Below, piece after piece: positions 1 to 8,116 of a stretch of DNA of 64,000 nucleotides. The translations under genes and the position numbers were made by a program. The notes beneath the pieces were generated by a model. That model worked only from the letters and a program-made list of their open reading frames with translations. It was not told where the DNA came from and made no database searches. Within the stretch, counting starts at the first letter, position 1, and each line of letters opens with the position of its first letter. The DNA comes from CAYVBJ01 sp964415185. Its GTDB lineage: Bacteria > Bacteroidota > Rhodothermia > Balneolales > Balneolaceae. Location: contig CAYPZI010000001.1 of NCBI GenBank assembly GCA_964415185.1, positions 34,778-98,777 of the forward strand. Reading direction: 5' to 3'.

Positions 1-158
1 GGTCCGGGTGATATCAATATTTTAGTGGGATTAAGGCTTTTGATTTCATCCACCGTAATCTCATCATTACGGACAACTTTATATTCCGGCCGGTCAACAG
101 CAACAAGATGAACCAAGTTAAAGGTAAACGAATCGTAATTGTCAATTATAAGAATCAT
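1..158 (-). CDS. trpG: Anthranilate synthase component II, glutamine amidotransferase (N-terminal part only)
   Basis: The reverse strand encodes about 52 residues starting MILIIDNYDSFTFNLV, the signature N-terminus of class I glutamine amidotransferases of the TrpG/PabA type, and reaches the start of the oxyanion loop (ISPGP) at the window edge. The enzyme releases ammonia from glutamine for TrpE to make anthranilate from chorismate. The rest, including the catalytic Cys-His-Glu triad, lies outside the window. It starts 39 bases after trpS, in the same direction, so it is probably the third gene of the trpE-trpS-trpG unit and falls under the attenuator upstream of trpE. PabA cannot be excluded from the sequence alone, but the trp context favours TrpG. 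Confidence 0.88.
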   Translation of the reverse strand, partial: MILIIDNYDSFTFNLVHLVAVDRPEYKVVRNDEITVDEIKSLNPTKILISPG

Positions 159-197
159 CCGTTCTGTGCTGTTTCGGTTTAATAAATTTTTGCTCAA

Positions 198-1196
198 TTA
201 AAAATTTTCAAAACTTCTGTACAGCCCCGTTACCTCACGTATCGGTGCCATAACCTCTTCGGCTCTTCTTCTCGCCCTGATTCCGCCTTCCCGGAGTACA
301 TCATCCACATAACCGGGATTTTTCTCCAGATCTCTTCTCTTTTCCCTGGCCGCGGCAAAGTATTCGTTTATTAACGAGAGAAGCTCTTTCTTTGCATGCC
401 CGTATCCGTAGCCCCCTGATCTGTATTTACCGGCTATTTCTTCCGTTTTATCTTTATCAGCAAACAAACGTATCAGTGAAAATACATTACAGGAATCAGG
501 ATCCTTCGGCTCTTCCAGGGGAGTTGAATCGGTCTGAATTGACATCACCTTCTTCTTCAGCTTCTTGCCTTCATCAAAAATATTAATCGTATTTCCGTAC
601 GATTTGCTCATTTTCCGGCCGTCAACTCCCGGAACAGTTGCAACCGATTTCAGAATATGCTCTTTCGGCACGATCAAATATTCGTCATCATACGCATAAT
701 TAAACTTTCCGGCCAGGTCTCGTGCAATTTCTATATTCTGTTTTTGATCTTCACCCACAGGCACGATATGTGAATGATAGATGAGAATATCGGCTGCCTG
801 GAGTATAGGATATGTGAAGAGGCCTATATTCGGGCTCAGTCCGTTTGCCACCTTGTCTTTATACGCCACCCCCTTTTCCATCATCGAGACCGGTGTAAGA
901 CATCCAAGTATCCACGCAAGCTCAGTTGTTTGCGGTACGTCCGATTGTGCAAAAAGCGTACATTTCTCCGGATCAAGACCCAATGCGAGATAGTCCATTA
1001 CTACATCCCTTGTGTACTGTCTTAGTTTTTCTCCGTCCTGTACTGAAGTAAGGGAGTGATAATTCGCAAGGAAATAAAACGCTTCACCCTCTTCCTGCAT
1101 CCGGATATGCTGCCTCATGGCTCCGAAATAATTACCCAAATGGAGTTTACCTGAAGGCTGAATTCCGGACAATATTGTTTTTTCAGTGATTGTCAT
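198..1196 (-). CDS. trpS: Tryptophanyl-tRNA synthetase
   Basis: Class I aminoacyl-tRNA synthetase charging tRNA-Trp with tryptophan in the cytoplasm. The HIGH-equivalent motif PSGKLHLGN sits at residues 14-22 and KMSKS lies near residues 195-199. At 332 residues the length is normal for bacterial TrpRS. The gene lies between trpE (36-base gap) and trpG (39-base gap) on the same strand, an unusual place for trpS. Being inside the operon puts it behind the Trp-codon attenuator, so its expression should rise when charged tRNA-Trp is scarce. No truncation or odd residues were seen. Confidence 0.97.
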   Translation of the reverse strand: MTITEKTILSGIQPSGKLHLGNYFGAMRQHIRMQEEGEAFYFLANYHSLTSVQDGEKLRQYTRDVVMDYLALGLDPEKCTLFAQSDVPQTTELAWILGCLTPVSMMEKGVAYKDKVANGLSPNIGLFTYPILQAADILIYHSHIVPVGEDQKQNIEIARDLAGKFNYAYDDEYLIVPKEHILKSVATVPGVDGRKMSKSYGNTINIFDEGKKLKKKVMSIQTDSTPLEEPKDPDSCNVFSLIRLFADKDKTEEIAGKYRSGGYGYGHAKKELLSLINEYFAAAREKRRDLEKNPGYVDDVLREGGIRARRRAEEVMAPIREVTGLYRSFENF

Positions 1197-1232
1197 TTCA
1201 AAATTTGTTTTGGTTCAACTTCATTTTCCAAT

Positions 1233-2705
1233 TCAGGATTGATTTAGCCTGACAGCAACTTTCAGTGCTTCAACCAGGGCTTTGGCCTTGTTCTTTGTTT
1301 CTTCAAATTCATTTTTTGCATTACTGTCAGCTACAATACCTGCCCCGGCCTGGATATATACCGAATCGCCGGTAGCGAGCATGGTTCTGATCACGATACA
1401 GGTATCCATATTACCCGAAAAATCAAAATATCCCACTGCACCTGCATAGGGGCCTCTTTTCGTCGGTTCAAGTTCATCGATGATCTCCATCGCCCTTATT
1501 TTCGGAGCTCCGCTCACTGTTCCGGCAGGAAAACACTGCATCAGGGCGTCTACAGAAGTTTTAGATGGGTCGAGATCACCTGTCACATCTGAAACGATAT
1601 GCATTACATGAGAGTATCTTTCAATCACCTGGTTTTTTTCGAGCTTAACGGTACCGGCTTTACATACACGGGAGAGGTCGTTTCGGCCCAAATCAACCAG
1701 CATGATATGTTCAGCAACTTCTTTCGGATCATTTTTCAGATCTTCTTCAAGGGCCAGGTCTTCCTCTCTGTCACGTCCACGGGGCCTCGTACCTGCAATC
1801 GGCAAAAGTTGTGCCTTTTCATGCTGTACACGGACAAGCACTTCGGGTGATGAGCCAATCAAAGCGAAATCGTCAAAATCCAAAAAGAAAAGGTACGGCG
1901 AAGGATTTACCATGCGCAATGCACGATAGAGCATGAATTTGTCGCCCTTGAAAGGTACCCGGAAACGCTGAGAAAGAACAACCTGGAAGATATCTCCTTC
2001 GTAAATATAATTTTTGGCTTTTTTCACCATCTCATGAAACCGCACTTCTTCAACATTGCTGGTCATCCGGGATGTATCAAGCGTAAATTTTTGCTTCTCT
2101 GAATGAACTCGCAGCGCTTCTTCCTCCATTCTGTCGAGGCACGACAAAGCTTCGTCAAATTGAGTTTCAGGATCAATATCATTGTCCGTAAAGACGGTTT
2201 TAATGAGTACTACCTGCTGCCTAACGTGGTCAAATGCAAAAATTTCATCGTAAAACGCCCAGATGGCTTCAGGTAAATCCAGATCAGCCGGAGGTGCAAT
2301 TCCGAGGCTTTCAACTTCCCTCACCGTATCATAGGAAGAAAATCCAACGGCACCGCCGGTAAGACGGGGCAAGTCGGGCAACTCCGGTTCTTGATACCTG
2401 GTTGTAAGTTCTTTCAGGGATTGAAAGTAATTCTTCTGTTTTTCGGATGCCTTTCCACTTTCGGGGTACTCCAAAAATGTATCTGAGCCATTAAACCTCA
2501 AGACCTGGTAAGGATTTTTTCCAATAAATGAATATCGTGCCAGTTGTTCACCGCCTTCAACCGATTCAAGCAGAAAAGGAAAACCGGCATTTTTTCTTAC
2601 AGAAAGAAATAATGATACAGGAGTCATTATATCTGCCAGCAGGCGACGGCTCACCGGTACGGCCGTATAATTTTCAGCTATTTTTTTAAAAGTATTCAGA
2701 TCCAT
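1233..2705 (-). CDS. trpE: Anthranilate synthase component I
   Basis: Chorismate-utilising enzyme of 490 residues catalysing the first committed step of tryptophan synthesis with TrpG. The C-terminal chorismate-binding domain shows the family motifs IAGTRPRGRD, MLVDLGRNDLSRV, FPAGTVSGAPKIRAMEII and QAGAGIVADS. The N-terminal part has the usual TrpE feedback-domain character (LLESVEGGEQLARYSFIG). It is the first structural gene after the leader peptide and attenuator terminator; its ATG lies 10 bases past the end of the terminator stretch. PabB is the main alternative, but the leader peptide with three Trp codons strongly supports TrpE. Confidence 0.96.
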   Translation of the reverse strand: MDLNTFKKIAENYTAVPVSRRLLADIMTPVSLFLSVRKNAGFPFLLESVEGGEQLARYSFIGKNPYQVLRFNGSDTFLEYPESGKASEKQKNYFQSLKELTTRYQEPELPDLPRLTGGAVGFSSYDTVREVESLGIAPPADLDLPEAIWAFYDEIFAFDHVRQQVVLIKTVFTDNDIDPETQFDEALSCLDRMEEEALRVHSEKQKFTLDTSRMTSNVEEVRFHEMVKKAKNYIYEGDIFQVVLSQRFRVPFKGDKFMLYRALRMVNPSPYLFFLDFDDFALIGSSPEVLVRVQHEKAQLLPIAGTRPRGRDREEDLALEEDLKNDPKEVAEHIMLVDLGRNDLSRVCKAGTVKLEKNQVIERYSHVMHIVSDVTGDLDPSKTSVDALMQCFPAGTVSGAPKIRAMEIIDELEPTKRGPYAGAVGYFDFSGNMDTCIVIRTMLATGDSVYIQAGAGIVADSNAKNEFEETKNKAKALVEALKVAVRLNQS

Positions 2706-2714
2706 TTTTATAAA

Positions 2715-2748
2715 TAAAAAAACCCGCTCCAGATTGCTGCAGCGGGTT
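2715..2748 (-). terminator. trp attenuator: intrinsic terminator hairpin before trpE
   Basis: On the minus strand an 8-bp perfect stem, AACCCGCT/AGCGGGTT (arms 2741-2748 and 2721-2728, 12-base loop), runs straight into a T-run (2716-2722) and ends 10 bases before the trpE ATG. The 5' arm of the terminator is also nearly complementary to the 3' half of the leader: 2739-2752 can pair with 2783-2795 over about 12 bp, with one mismatch and one bulge. This gives the classic mutually exclusive antiterminator. Confidence 0.9.
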
Positions 2749-2777
2749 AATCAAACAATTTTAATCAAATAAGATAA

Positions 2778-2852
2778 CTACAGATTACCCTCTGCCACAA
2801 TTCTGAAGAATTGCCACCACCAGAGGGAAATATGTAAACTCACTATATTCAT
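2778..2852 (-). CDS. trpL: trp operon leader peptide (24 residues, three tandem Trp codons)
   Basis: A short frame from ATG at 2852 to TAG at 2778 encodes 24 residues with Trp-Trp-Trp at positions 11-13 (codons at 2814-2822). The Trp codons lie inside a strong hairpin (arms 2821-2827/2788-2794, CCCTCTG/CAGAGGG, and 2808-2813/2798-2803, CAATTC/GAATTG), which is the 1:2 pause structure. A ribosome stalled at these codons would break this hairpin and free 2783-2795 to form the antiterminator. There is no obvious Shine-Dalgarno, as is common in this phylum. Codon content and structure arrangement together make this close to certain. Confidence 0.9.
   Translation of the reverse strand: MNIVSLHISLWWWQFFRIVAEGNL
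2788..2827 (-). promoter_or_regulatory. trp leader pause hairpin (segment 1:2) overlapping Trp codons
   Basis: On the minus strand the RNA folds as CCCTCTG...CAATTC-TTCA-GAATTG...CAGAGGG, 7 bp plus 6 bp of perfect pairing with internal loops that contain the Trp codons. Its 3' side (2783-2795) is shared with the antiterminator that competes with the terminator at 2715..2748. This is the textbook topology of ribosome-mediated attenuation. Confidence 0.85.
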
Positions 2853-2919
2853 AGCGCGTGAAATCTATGAGTTAGGAAATTTAAAAGCAATGTTATTTCT
2901 ATAAAATTTTGAACTAACC

Positions 2920-3642
2920 TTAATCTGTATAGATTTTTTGCATCAACTTTCTTTTGGCGACCGGAAATATGGTTTCATTAAAGGGAAATTCGAGATTAGT
3001 ATCAAAATTATAGGTAGCCGGGTTCGGCAAATCTTTCTTTTCCCTGATCAGCTCCAGCTTGATACTGTTAGGTGAAAACCTGGCCATTCCCATTTCAAGA
3101 GATTTCACATGCTCTGTTTTAAGTGACCGGTAGTTGTCATCGGAACTTTGAAAAATCGACAACTCAAATTGATATAGTCTCAACTCGGAAGCCAGACGGT
3201 CAGGAATAAAAAAGTAACCCTCTTCCTTATAATTCGGAACAATTCCCACATGTTCAATCGAGATGTCTTTTTCAACAAATTCATGAATGGTTACACCTTT
3301 TTCCAATACCTTTTGAATATGAGGCAGAGCCCAGTTGATTAAATCTTCAACCAGGTTTATATCAGATTCTTCAACAAATACTACCTGATATTCGATCTTT
3401 CTGTTTACCAAATCAATATTTTTAATTTTTTTTGGAAACTCTTCCCGAAGATCTTCAAGTTTCTTTTTGATCTCATTTAATGATTTATAGAGTTTCACCA
3501 ATTCCATGAGGTGAGGATAAATCTTGTTCTGATAAAATTGCTCTTCGGTTTTTTTCAGGCCCGCAAGAACAAGGTACTGATGTTTCTCATAATCGGAAGA
3601 AACTTGTGTAAAGAGATCCAATGACAAATGCGGACTATTCAT
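2920..3642 (-). CDS. Hypothetical protein, 240 residues
   Basis: I do not recognise a family. The protein is soluble-looking, with no signal peptide or membrane segment. Residues 30-90 are rich in Lys, Glu and Leu with a helical, possibly coiled-coil pattern (EIKKKLEDLREEFPKKIKN). A mixed alpha/beta section follows that looks like a compact domain (IEYQVVFVEESDINLVEDLINWALPH at about 90-115). The ATG at 3642 is preceded by AGGAGGTT at 3649-3656 on the coding strand, an unusually clear ribosome-binding site for this window, which fixes the start. It stands alone upstream of the trp leader on the same strand. No function is proposed. Confidence 0.7.
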   Translation of the reverse strand: MNSPHLSLDLFTQVSSDYEKHQYLVLAGLKKTEEQFYQNKIYPHLMELVKLYKSLNEIKKKLEDLREEFPKKIKNIDLVNRKIEYQVVFVEESDINLVEDLINWALPHIQKVLEKGVTIHEFVEKDISIEHVGIVPNYKEEGYFFIPDRLASELRLYQFELSIFQSSDDNYRSLKTEHVKSLEMGMARFSPNSIKLELIREKKDLPNPATYNFDTNLEFPFNETIFPVAKRKLMQKIYTD

Positions 3643-3747
3643 TAGATTAACCTCCTGTGATGATTAATGCATGATTCTGGATGTATAACGCTACATAACC
3701 GCCGTGTTATTGTCAAGTACCAAAATAGAAAATGTTTTTTGATGCCG

Positions 3748-3771
3748 ATCATTCAACCTTTTTTGAATGAT
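3748..3771. terminator. Hairpin between two hypothetical genes, possible weak terminator
   Basis: A 9-bp perfect stem ATCATTCAA/TTGAATGAT with a 6-base pyrimidine loop lies 88 bases past the stop of the minus-strand gene at 3860..4651. It lacks a T-run on the minus strand, so termination is only a guess. Confidence 0.35.
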
Positions 3772-3859
3772 TTATACCTTTTTACGGCAAATAAGCAACT
3801 ATTCGCAGGGGTGCCCCGCCGCCGTTCCGGATTATTCAGCCGGAAATTCGGGTTAAGTT

Positions 3860-4651
3860 TTACCAAACGTAAATCCAGTTTACATTGGTTTTGAACAGCA
3901 TTTGTCCTTTATTATTAATAATTGACAGAACGGTTTCATAAGCGTCCGTATCTTTTGCGGCAATAATAAGCTCATCCGCCTCCTCAGTGGAATAGAGACA
4001 ATATTCGGTATTTTCAATTTGCCTGTTCGTAAAATGATGCTGAAAGGCATCAAGAAGTACCATTAATGAGGCCGGCCCCGAAATTGCATATTCACCATCG
4101 GAATTCTCCGGTTTGGATAACAAATCCGTACCCTCCAGGCCAAACAATACTGATTCTATTTTCTTTGCAGTTGCTATTTCATTTCCTGTCATTTTGATTT
4201 CCCAATCCGGATCAAAATCAATCCTCCTTTTCTGACCGGTAAATTCATTTTTCCTCTCAATCGGTTTCAAAAGTGATTGCTCTTCTACTACCAGATCTTT
4301 CCTGCGAAAAATTTTGAAATTTAATTTCAGTCCGGCACTTTCCTGATGATCAGAATTATCACCGGTTCCTTCAATTGAATACTTACAGGTGCAGGAGTCA
4401 CCTGCATTGAATATGTCGTGAAATATTACAGAGCCTGACTCCCACACAAATCCGTATTCAAATTTACCGGCTAAAAATTCTTTCGCATCTGTTAATTCTT
4501 TGTTTTGCAGGTAAAGCCAATGAACAAGAGGAAATGTAGGATCACCTGATTCAGCAAAAAAATCTTCACCGGCTCTCAATGTTTCGAATTTGCCGTAGAG
4601 TTTTGTATCAATTTTAAAATTAAATTCACCGTTTTTAATATATTTATTCAT
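3860..4651 (-). CDS. Hypothetical protein, 263 residues
   Basis: Not recognised. It is an acidic, apparently soluble protein without a signal peptide. It begins MNKYIKNGEFNFKI and has several alternating hydrophobic stretches suggesting beta structure, for example GFVWESGSVIFHDIF at about 65-80. A pair of cysteines (CTCKY) occurs near residues 88-90. It is transcribed away from the NmrA-like gene, with a 264-base divergent intergenic region between them. The next gene on the same strand, at 2920..3642, is also unknown and 217 bases downstream, so co-transcription is not clear. Confidence 0.65.
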   Translation of the reverse strand: MNKYIKNGEFNFKIDTKLYGKFETLRAGEDFFAESGDPTFPLVHWLYLQNKELTDAKEFLAGKFEYGFVWESGSVIFHDIFNAGDSCTCKYSIEGTGDNSDHQESAGLKLNFKIFRRKDLVVEEQSLLKPIERKNEFTGQKRRIDFDPDWEIKMTGNEIATAKKIESVLFGLEGTDLLSKPENSDGEYAISGPASLMVLLDAFQHHFTNRQIENTEYCLYSTEEADELIIAAKDTDAYETVLSIINNKGQMLFKTNVNWIYVW

Positions 4652-4915
4652 GCGCCGTTTGTTTTTTTAGATATATTCATGTGAATGTGCTAACAGGTTC
4701 TGATGTTTACTCAAATTGCAAATTTATTGTAACAATAACCATAGTTCATTATCTATCTCTGATAGCAAATCATTGTCACTTTTATTGGGAAACTCATTAT
4801 CGGTAATGAAACAAACCGGGAAAGCCCGGGTAATGTAAACAACATACTGTTTGTAATTCATAATTGGATTAATCATATTCGGAAGAAACATTTTAAAAAA
4901 AAGAGCGATAAAAAA

Positions 4916-5785
4916 ATGAAAATACTTGTACTTGGCGGAACGGGATTAGTTGGAACAGAACTGGTTAATCAATTAAACTCGAGAGGTGCGGATGTTTCAG
5001 TTTTGACCCGTAAGGCGGGTCATGTAAGCGGTTTGCCCAACGAAATTCGCCTGATACGCGGAGATCTTTTAAACCCGATAACCGTAAGGACTATATTCAG
5101 AAATGTGGACCGTGTTTTTATGCTGAACGCATTGAGTACCAGTGAAACCTGCGAGGGCTTATTTGCCGTAAACGGAATCAGGAGATCAAGAATCGAAAAA
5201 ATTGTCTACATGTCTGTTCAGGATTTGGAAAAAGGATTACATCTTCCACATTTCGGTTCCAAACTGGCAATTGAGCATGCAGTCAAACAAACCGGTGTGC
5301 CCTATACAATATTGCGACCCAATAACTTCTTCCAGAACGATTATTGGTCGAAGGATTCCATGGTAAGGTATGGTATATACCCGCAACCACTTGGTGAGGC
5401 CGGAATCTCAAGGGTGGATATCAGGGATATTGCAACGGCTGCGGCCAATGCATTGCTGACAGATGATTTTGAGAATGAGACATACAACCTTGTTGGGCCG
5501 GACGTTTTAACGGGCCCTGAAACGGCAAAAATATGGAGCGAAGCCCTTGGCAGGCATATCAAGTATGCAGGAGATGACCTGGATGCCTGGGAACAAAATT
5601 CACTGCAGTTTATGACCGACTGGATGGCTTATGATTTAAAACTGATGTATGAATTTTTTCACAAACACGGATTGAAGTCAACCCCTGAAGATTTTGAGCG
5701 TGTTTATAAAATTTTGGGGAAACCACCCAGGAAATTCAGGGATTTTGCCAAAGAGACAGCTAAGATGTGGAAATCACCGATTTAA
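4916..5785 (+). CDS. NmrA-like NAD(P)-binding protein (atypical SDR)
   Basis: The Rossmann glycine motif LVLGGTGLVGTELV at residues 4-17, the 289-residue length and segments such as YMSVQDLEKG and PYTILRPNNFFQNDYW place it with NmrA/HSCARG-type atypical short-chain dehydrogenases. These bind NAD(P)(H) and act as redox sensors or as oxidoreductases on unknown small molecules. The YxxxK catalytic pair of classical SDRs is not evident, as usual for NmrA-like members. It has its own upstream region and converges on alanine dehydrogenase with a 4-base overlap of stop codons. The substrate cannot be told from sequence. Confidence 0.85.
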   Translation: MKILVLGGTGLVGTELVNQLNSRGADVSVLTRKAGHVSGLPNEIRLIRGDLLNPITVRTIFRNVDRVFMLNALSTSETCEGLFAVNGIRRSRIEKIVYMSVQDLEKGLHLPHFGSKLAIEHAVKQTGVPYTILRPNNFFQNDYWSKDSMVRYGIYPQPLGEAGISRVDIRDIATAAANALLTDDFENETYNLVGPDVLTGPETAKIWSEALGRHIKYAGDDLDAWEQNSLQFMTDWMAYDLKLMYEFFHKHGLKSTPEDFERVYKILGKPPRKFRDFAKETAKMWKSPI

Positions 5786-6897
5786 TTGAGCACACTCTGA
5801 ACTTCAGTGTAGTTCAAGTCAAATGCATCGGCAACATCCTTATAAGTAATGGCACCCTTTGCAATGTTTAACCCCTTCAAAAGCTCATGGTCTTCTGTAA
5901 GGGCTTGTTTCCAGCCCTTATTTGCAAGTGGTATTGCGTATGGAAGAGTCGCATTTGTCAGGCCCAGAGTGGATGTGTAAGGTACGGCTCCCGGCATATT
6001 TGCCACACAGTAATGGAGAATGTCATCAACCAAATAGGTCGGTTTATCATGGGTTGTCGGTTTCGAAGTTTCGAAACATCCACCCTGATCGATGGCCACA
6101 TCTACAAGAACGGCACCCGGCTTCATAATTGTCAGCATCTCCCTTGTAATCAGGTGTGGTGCTTTTGCACCCGGCTTAAGCACTGCCCCGATAACAAGAT
6201 CTACAACCGGCAACATTGTCCTGATATTGGCTTCGGATGAAAAAACGGTATTGATGTTGTGCGGCATTACTTCATCGAGATATCTCAGCTTTTGCAGGTT
6301 GATATCCATAATAGTGGTAGATGCACCCATTCCGGCAGCTACCCTTGCTGCGTTTACGCCAACCACTCCACCTCCAAGCACCAGTACATTTGCGGGCTCA
6401 ACGCCGGGTATTCCGCCGATAAGCACCCCACGGCCGCCAAACGGTTTCTCAAGGAACTTCGCTCCCTCTTGTGTAGCCATTTTTCCTGCAACTTCACTCA
6501 TGGGAATCAAAAGCGGGAGTGACCTGTCCTTTTTTTCCACCGTTTCATAAGCAATTGCAATACAACCGGAATCTGCAACAGCTTCGGTTAATTCCCGGCT
6601 TGCAGCAAAGTGAAAATAAGTAAAAACAACCTGGTTTTCCCTGAGCCGGCTATATTCAGCCTCAATCGGCTCCTTAACTTTCATAATCATTTCTGCCTGC
6701 TTCCATACTTCATCAGCATCATCTATAATTTCGGCTCCTGCATTTACATAGTCTTCATCTGAAAAACCGCTCGCACTGCCAGCATCTTTTTCAACTAACA
6801 CTTTATGGCCGTTTCTTTTGAATTGCAAAACTCCCCCTGGTAACAAGGCCACTCTGTTTTCATGCGTTTTAATCTCTTTGGGTATGCCAATTATCAT
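5782..6897 (-). CDS. ald: Alanine dehydrogenase
   Basis: Interconverts L-alanine and pyruvate plus ammonia with NAD. The N-terminus MIIGIPKEIKTHENRVAL contains the conserved family signature. The NAD-binding Rossmann motif VLVLGGGVVGVNAARVAAGMGA lies near residues 170-190, and the conserved stretch VDVAIDQGGCFETSKPTTHD follows near 265-285. At 371 residues it is full length for the hexameric enzyme. It probably has its own promoter: the next gene upstream on this strand ends 256 bases away behind a terminator. Confidence 0.96.
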   Translation of the reverse strand: MIIGIPKEIKTHENRVALLPGGVLQFKRNGHKVLVEKDAGSASGFSDEDYVNAGAEIIDDADEVWKQAEMIMKVKEPIEAEYSRLRENQVVFTYFHFAASRELTEAVADSGCIAIAYETVEKKDRSLPLLIPMSEVAGKMATQEGAKFLEKPFGGRGVLIGGIPGVEPANVLVLGGGVVGVNAARVAAGMGASTTIMDINLQKLRYLDEVMPHNINTVFSSEANIRTMLPVVDLVIGAVLKPGAKAPHLITREMLTIMKPGAVLVDVAIDQGGCFETSKPTTHDKPTYLVDDILHYCVANMPGAVPYTSTLGLTNATLPYAIPLANKGWKQALTEDHELLKGLNIAKGAITYKDVADAFDLNYTEVQSVLN

Positions 6898-7106
6898 AAT
6901 TTTTTTTCTTCAGTTAAAATTTTGTTTGTAAAGGTATTGAAATTTGAATTAAAAAATCATGCCCGGTTAACAATTTTGGAAGGGCTTCCGGCCATTGCGA
7001 TAGTTTTTGTACACATCTGTCCAAACGATTTTTTTGATGAGCCGGATTACGGATGAATATACATGAGAGTTTCGTTGATTTGTTGCCAGACTAAGAAATT
7101 TGATCG

Positions 7107-7128
7107 CAAAAAAAACCCGAAAAGGGTT
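7107..7128 (-). terminator. Intrinsic terminator after the methyltransferase-region gene
   Basis: On the minus strand AACCC-TTTTC-GGGTT (7114-7128) runs into an uninterrupted run of eight T (A-run at 7108-7115 on the plus strand). It lies 26 bases past the stop at 7154, supporting that stop as a real gene end. Confidence 0.7.
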
Positions 7129-7153
7129 AGGATTTTAAAATTCATGAAAATCT

Positions 7154-7954
7154 TTATTGATATTTACATGAGTAATAATTTTTATTGCATTTTAAAAACG
7201 CTTTGTAAATATCAGCTATGGTTTTTTGTAAATACCGATAAGCATCAGTCACCGGCAGATTACGTTCCCGCACCAATTGCCTTCTTCCTTCCCCGGTAAA
7301 TGCGTTTATCTCATCGNNNNNNNNNNNNNNNNNNNNNNNNNNNNNNNNNNNNNNNNNNNNNNNNNNNNNNNNNNNNNNNNNNNNNNNNNNNNNNNNNNNN
7401 NNNNNNNNNNNNNNNNTATAATGCCAGTCAGCAAAATCATCATTCTCCGGTGCAAATTTTGTCATAATTCCAAAATATCCTCCCGGTTTCAGGCAATTCC
7501 AGAGCCTGTTTAACTCTTGCTTCGGATTTGAAAGATGCTCAAGCACTTCTGTTGCAGTTATAAAATCATATTTTTCTGTAAAAACATCCGGATGATTTGC
7601 GTAGTAAATATCAAATATATTCATGTTGTGGCCCTCTTCCTCAAACATAATATTCAGAGTGGGACCCGGCCCTGACCCAAAATCAAGGCCATAGCTTTCG
7701 GGTTCAAGTTTCTTTGAAAGAGGTTTAAAAAGCCTGCTTAAAAATTTTCGGTATCTCTCATCTGCCGGGTCATTTTCATGGAGGTCGTATCTGCGTTTTT
7801 CTTCTGCTGGATCGAGATGGTATCGGTCAGGAACAAAAATGAAATCACATTCGGCACACCTGTAATAGTCACTGCCTGATTTCGATCCGTTCAATTCAGA
7901 ATAGATCAGGGAATTATTGGTATCACCGCAAAGAGTACATTGAATTTTATTCAT
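7154..7954 (-). CDS. Class I SAM-dependent methyltransferase interrupted by an assembly gap
   Basis: The first 179 residues (7417-7954) are a clear class I methyltransferase. A zinc-ribbon-like start (CTLCGDTNN...YYRCAECDF, two CxxC pairs) is followed by the SAM-binding motif LDFGSGPGPTLNIM, the acidic motif II region and TATEVLEHL. The segment ends at FADWHY, which in this family lies just before the C-terminal strand. A run of 100 N follows. The 54 codons after the gap (7154-7316) do not resemble the expected C-terminus and I do not recognise them. The frame across the gap is nominal, because 100 N normally means unknown length. The 7154 stop is followed by a good terminator. Confidence 0.75.
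   Translation of the reverse strand: MNKIQCTLCGDTNNSLIYSELNGSKSGSDYYRCAECDFIFVPDRYHLDPAEEKRRYDLHENDPADERYRKFLSRLFKPLSKKLEPESYGLDFGSGPGPTLNIMFEEEGHNMNIFDIYYANHPDVFTEKYDFITATEVLEHLSNPKQELNRLWNCLKPGGYFGIMTKFAPENDDFADWHYXXXXXXXXXXXXXXXXXXXXXXXXXXXXXXXXXXDEINAFTGEGRRQLVRERNLPVTDAYRYLQKTIADIYKAFLKCNKNYYSCKYQ
7317..7416. other. Assembly gap (100 N)
   Basis: Exactly 100 undetermined bases. A round number is the usual placeholder for a scaffold join of unknown size, so distance and reading frame across it cannot be trusted. Confidence 0.99.
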
Positions 7955-8005
7955 AAAGCTTTCTTAAAGCCTGAAATCATCAGACTAATAGTATTTTGTC
8001 GGCTA

Positions 8006-8084
8006 AGTCATCGGATGAGTGAACTTTGGATCACTGCAAGTATATAAAAGTGCTTGCCTTTTCGATAAAGCTCATCCGATGACT
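8006..8084. repeat. 79-base inverted-repeat structure between two minus-strand genes
   Basis: Arms AGTCATCGGATGAG (8006-8019) and CTCATCCGATGACT (8071-8084) are perfect 14-base inverted repeats. The 51 bases between them contain a second small pairing (GCAAG/CTTGC). It sits between the YfcE-type gene and the methyltransferase gene, both on the minus strand. It could act as a terminator or processing hairpin, or be a small extragenic palindrome. No T-run follows it. Confidence 0.7.
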
Positions 8085-8116
8085 TTCTTCCTGCAATTCA
8101 ACTTCTATTTGAACAA

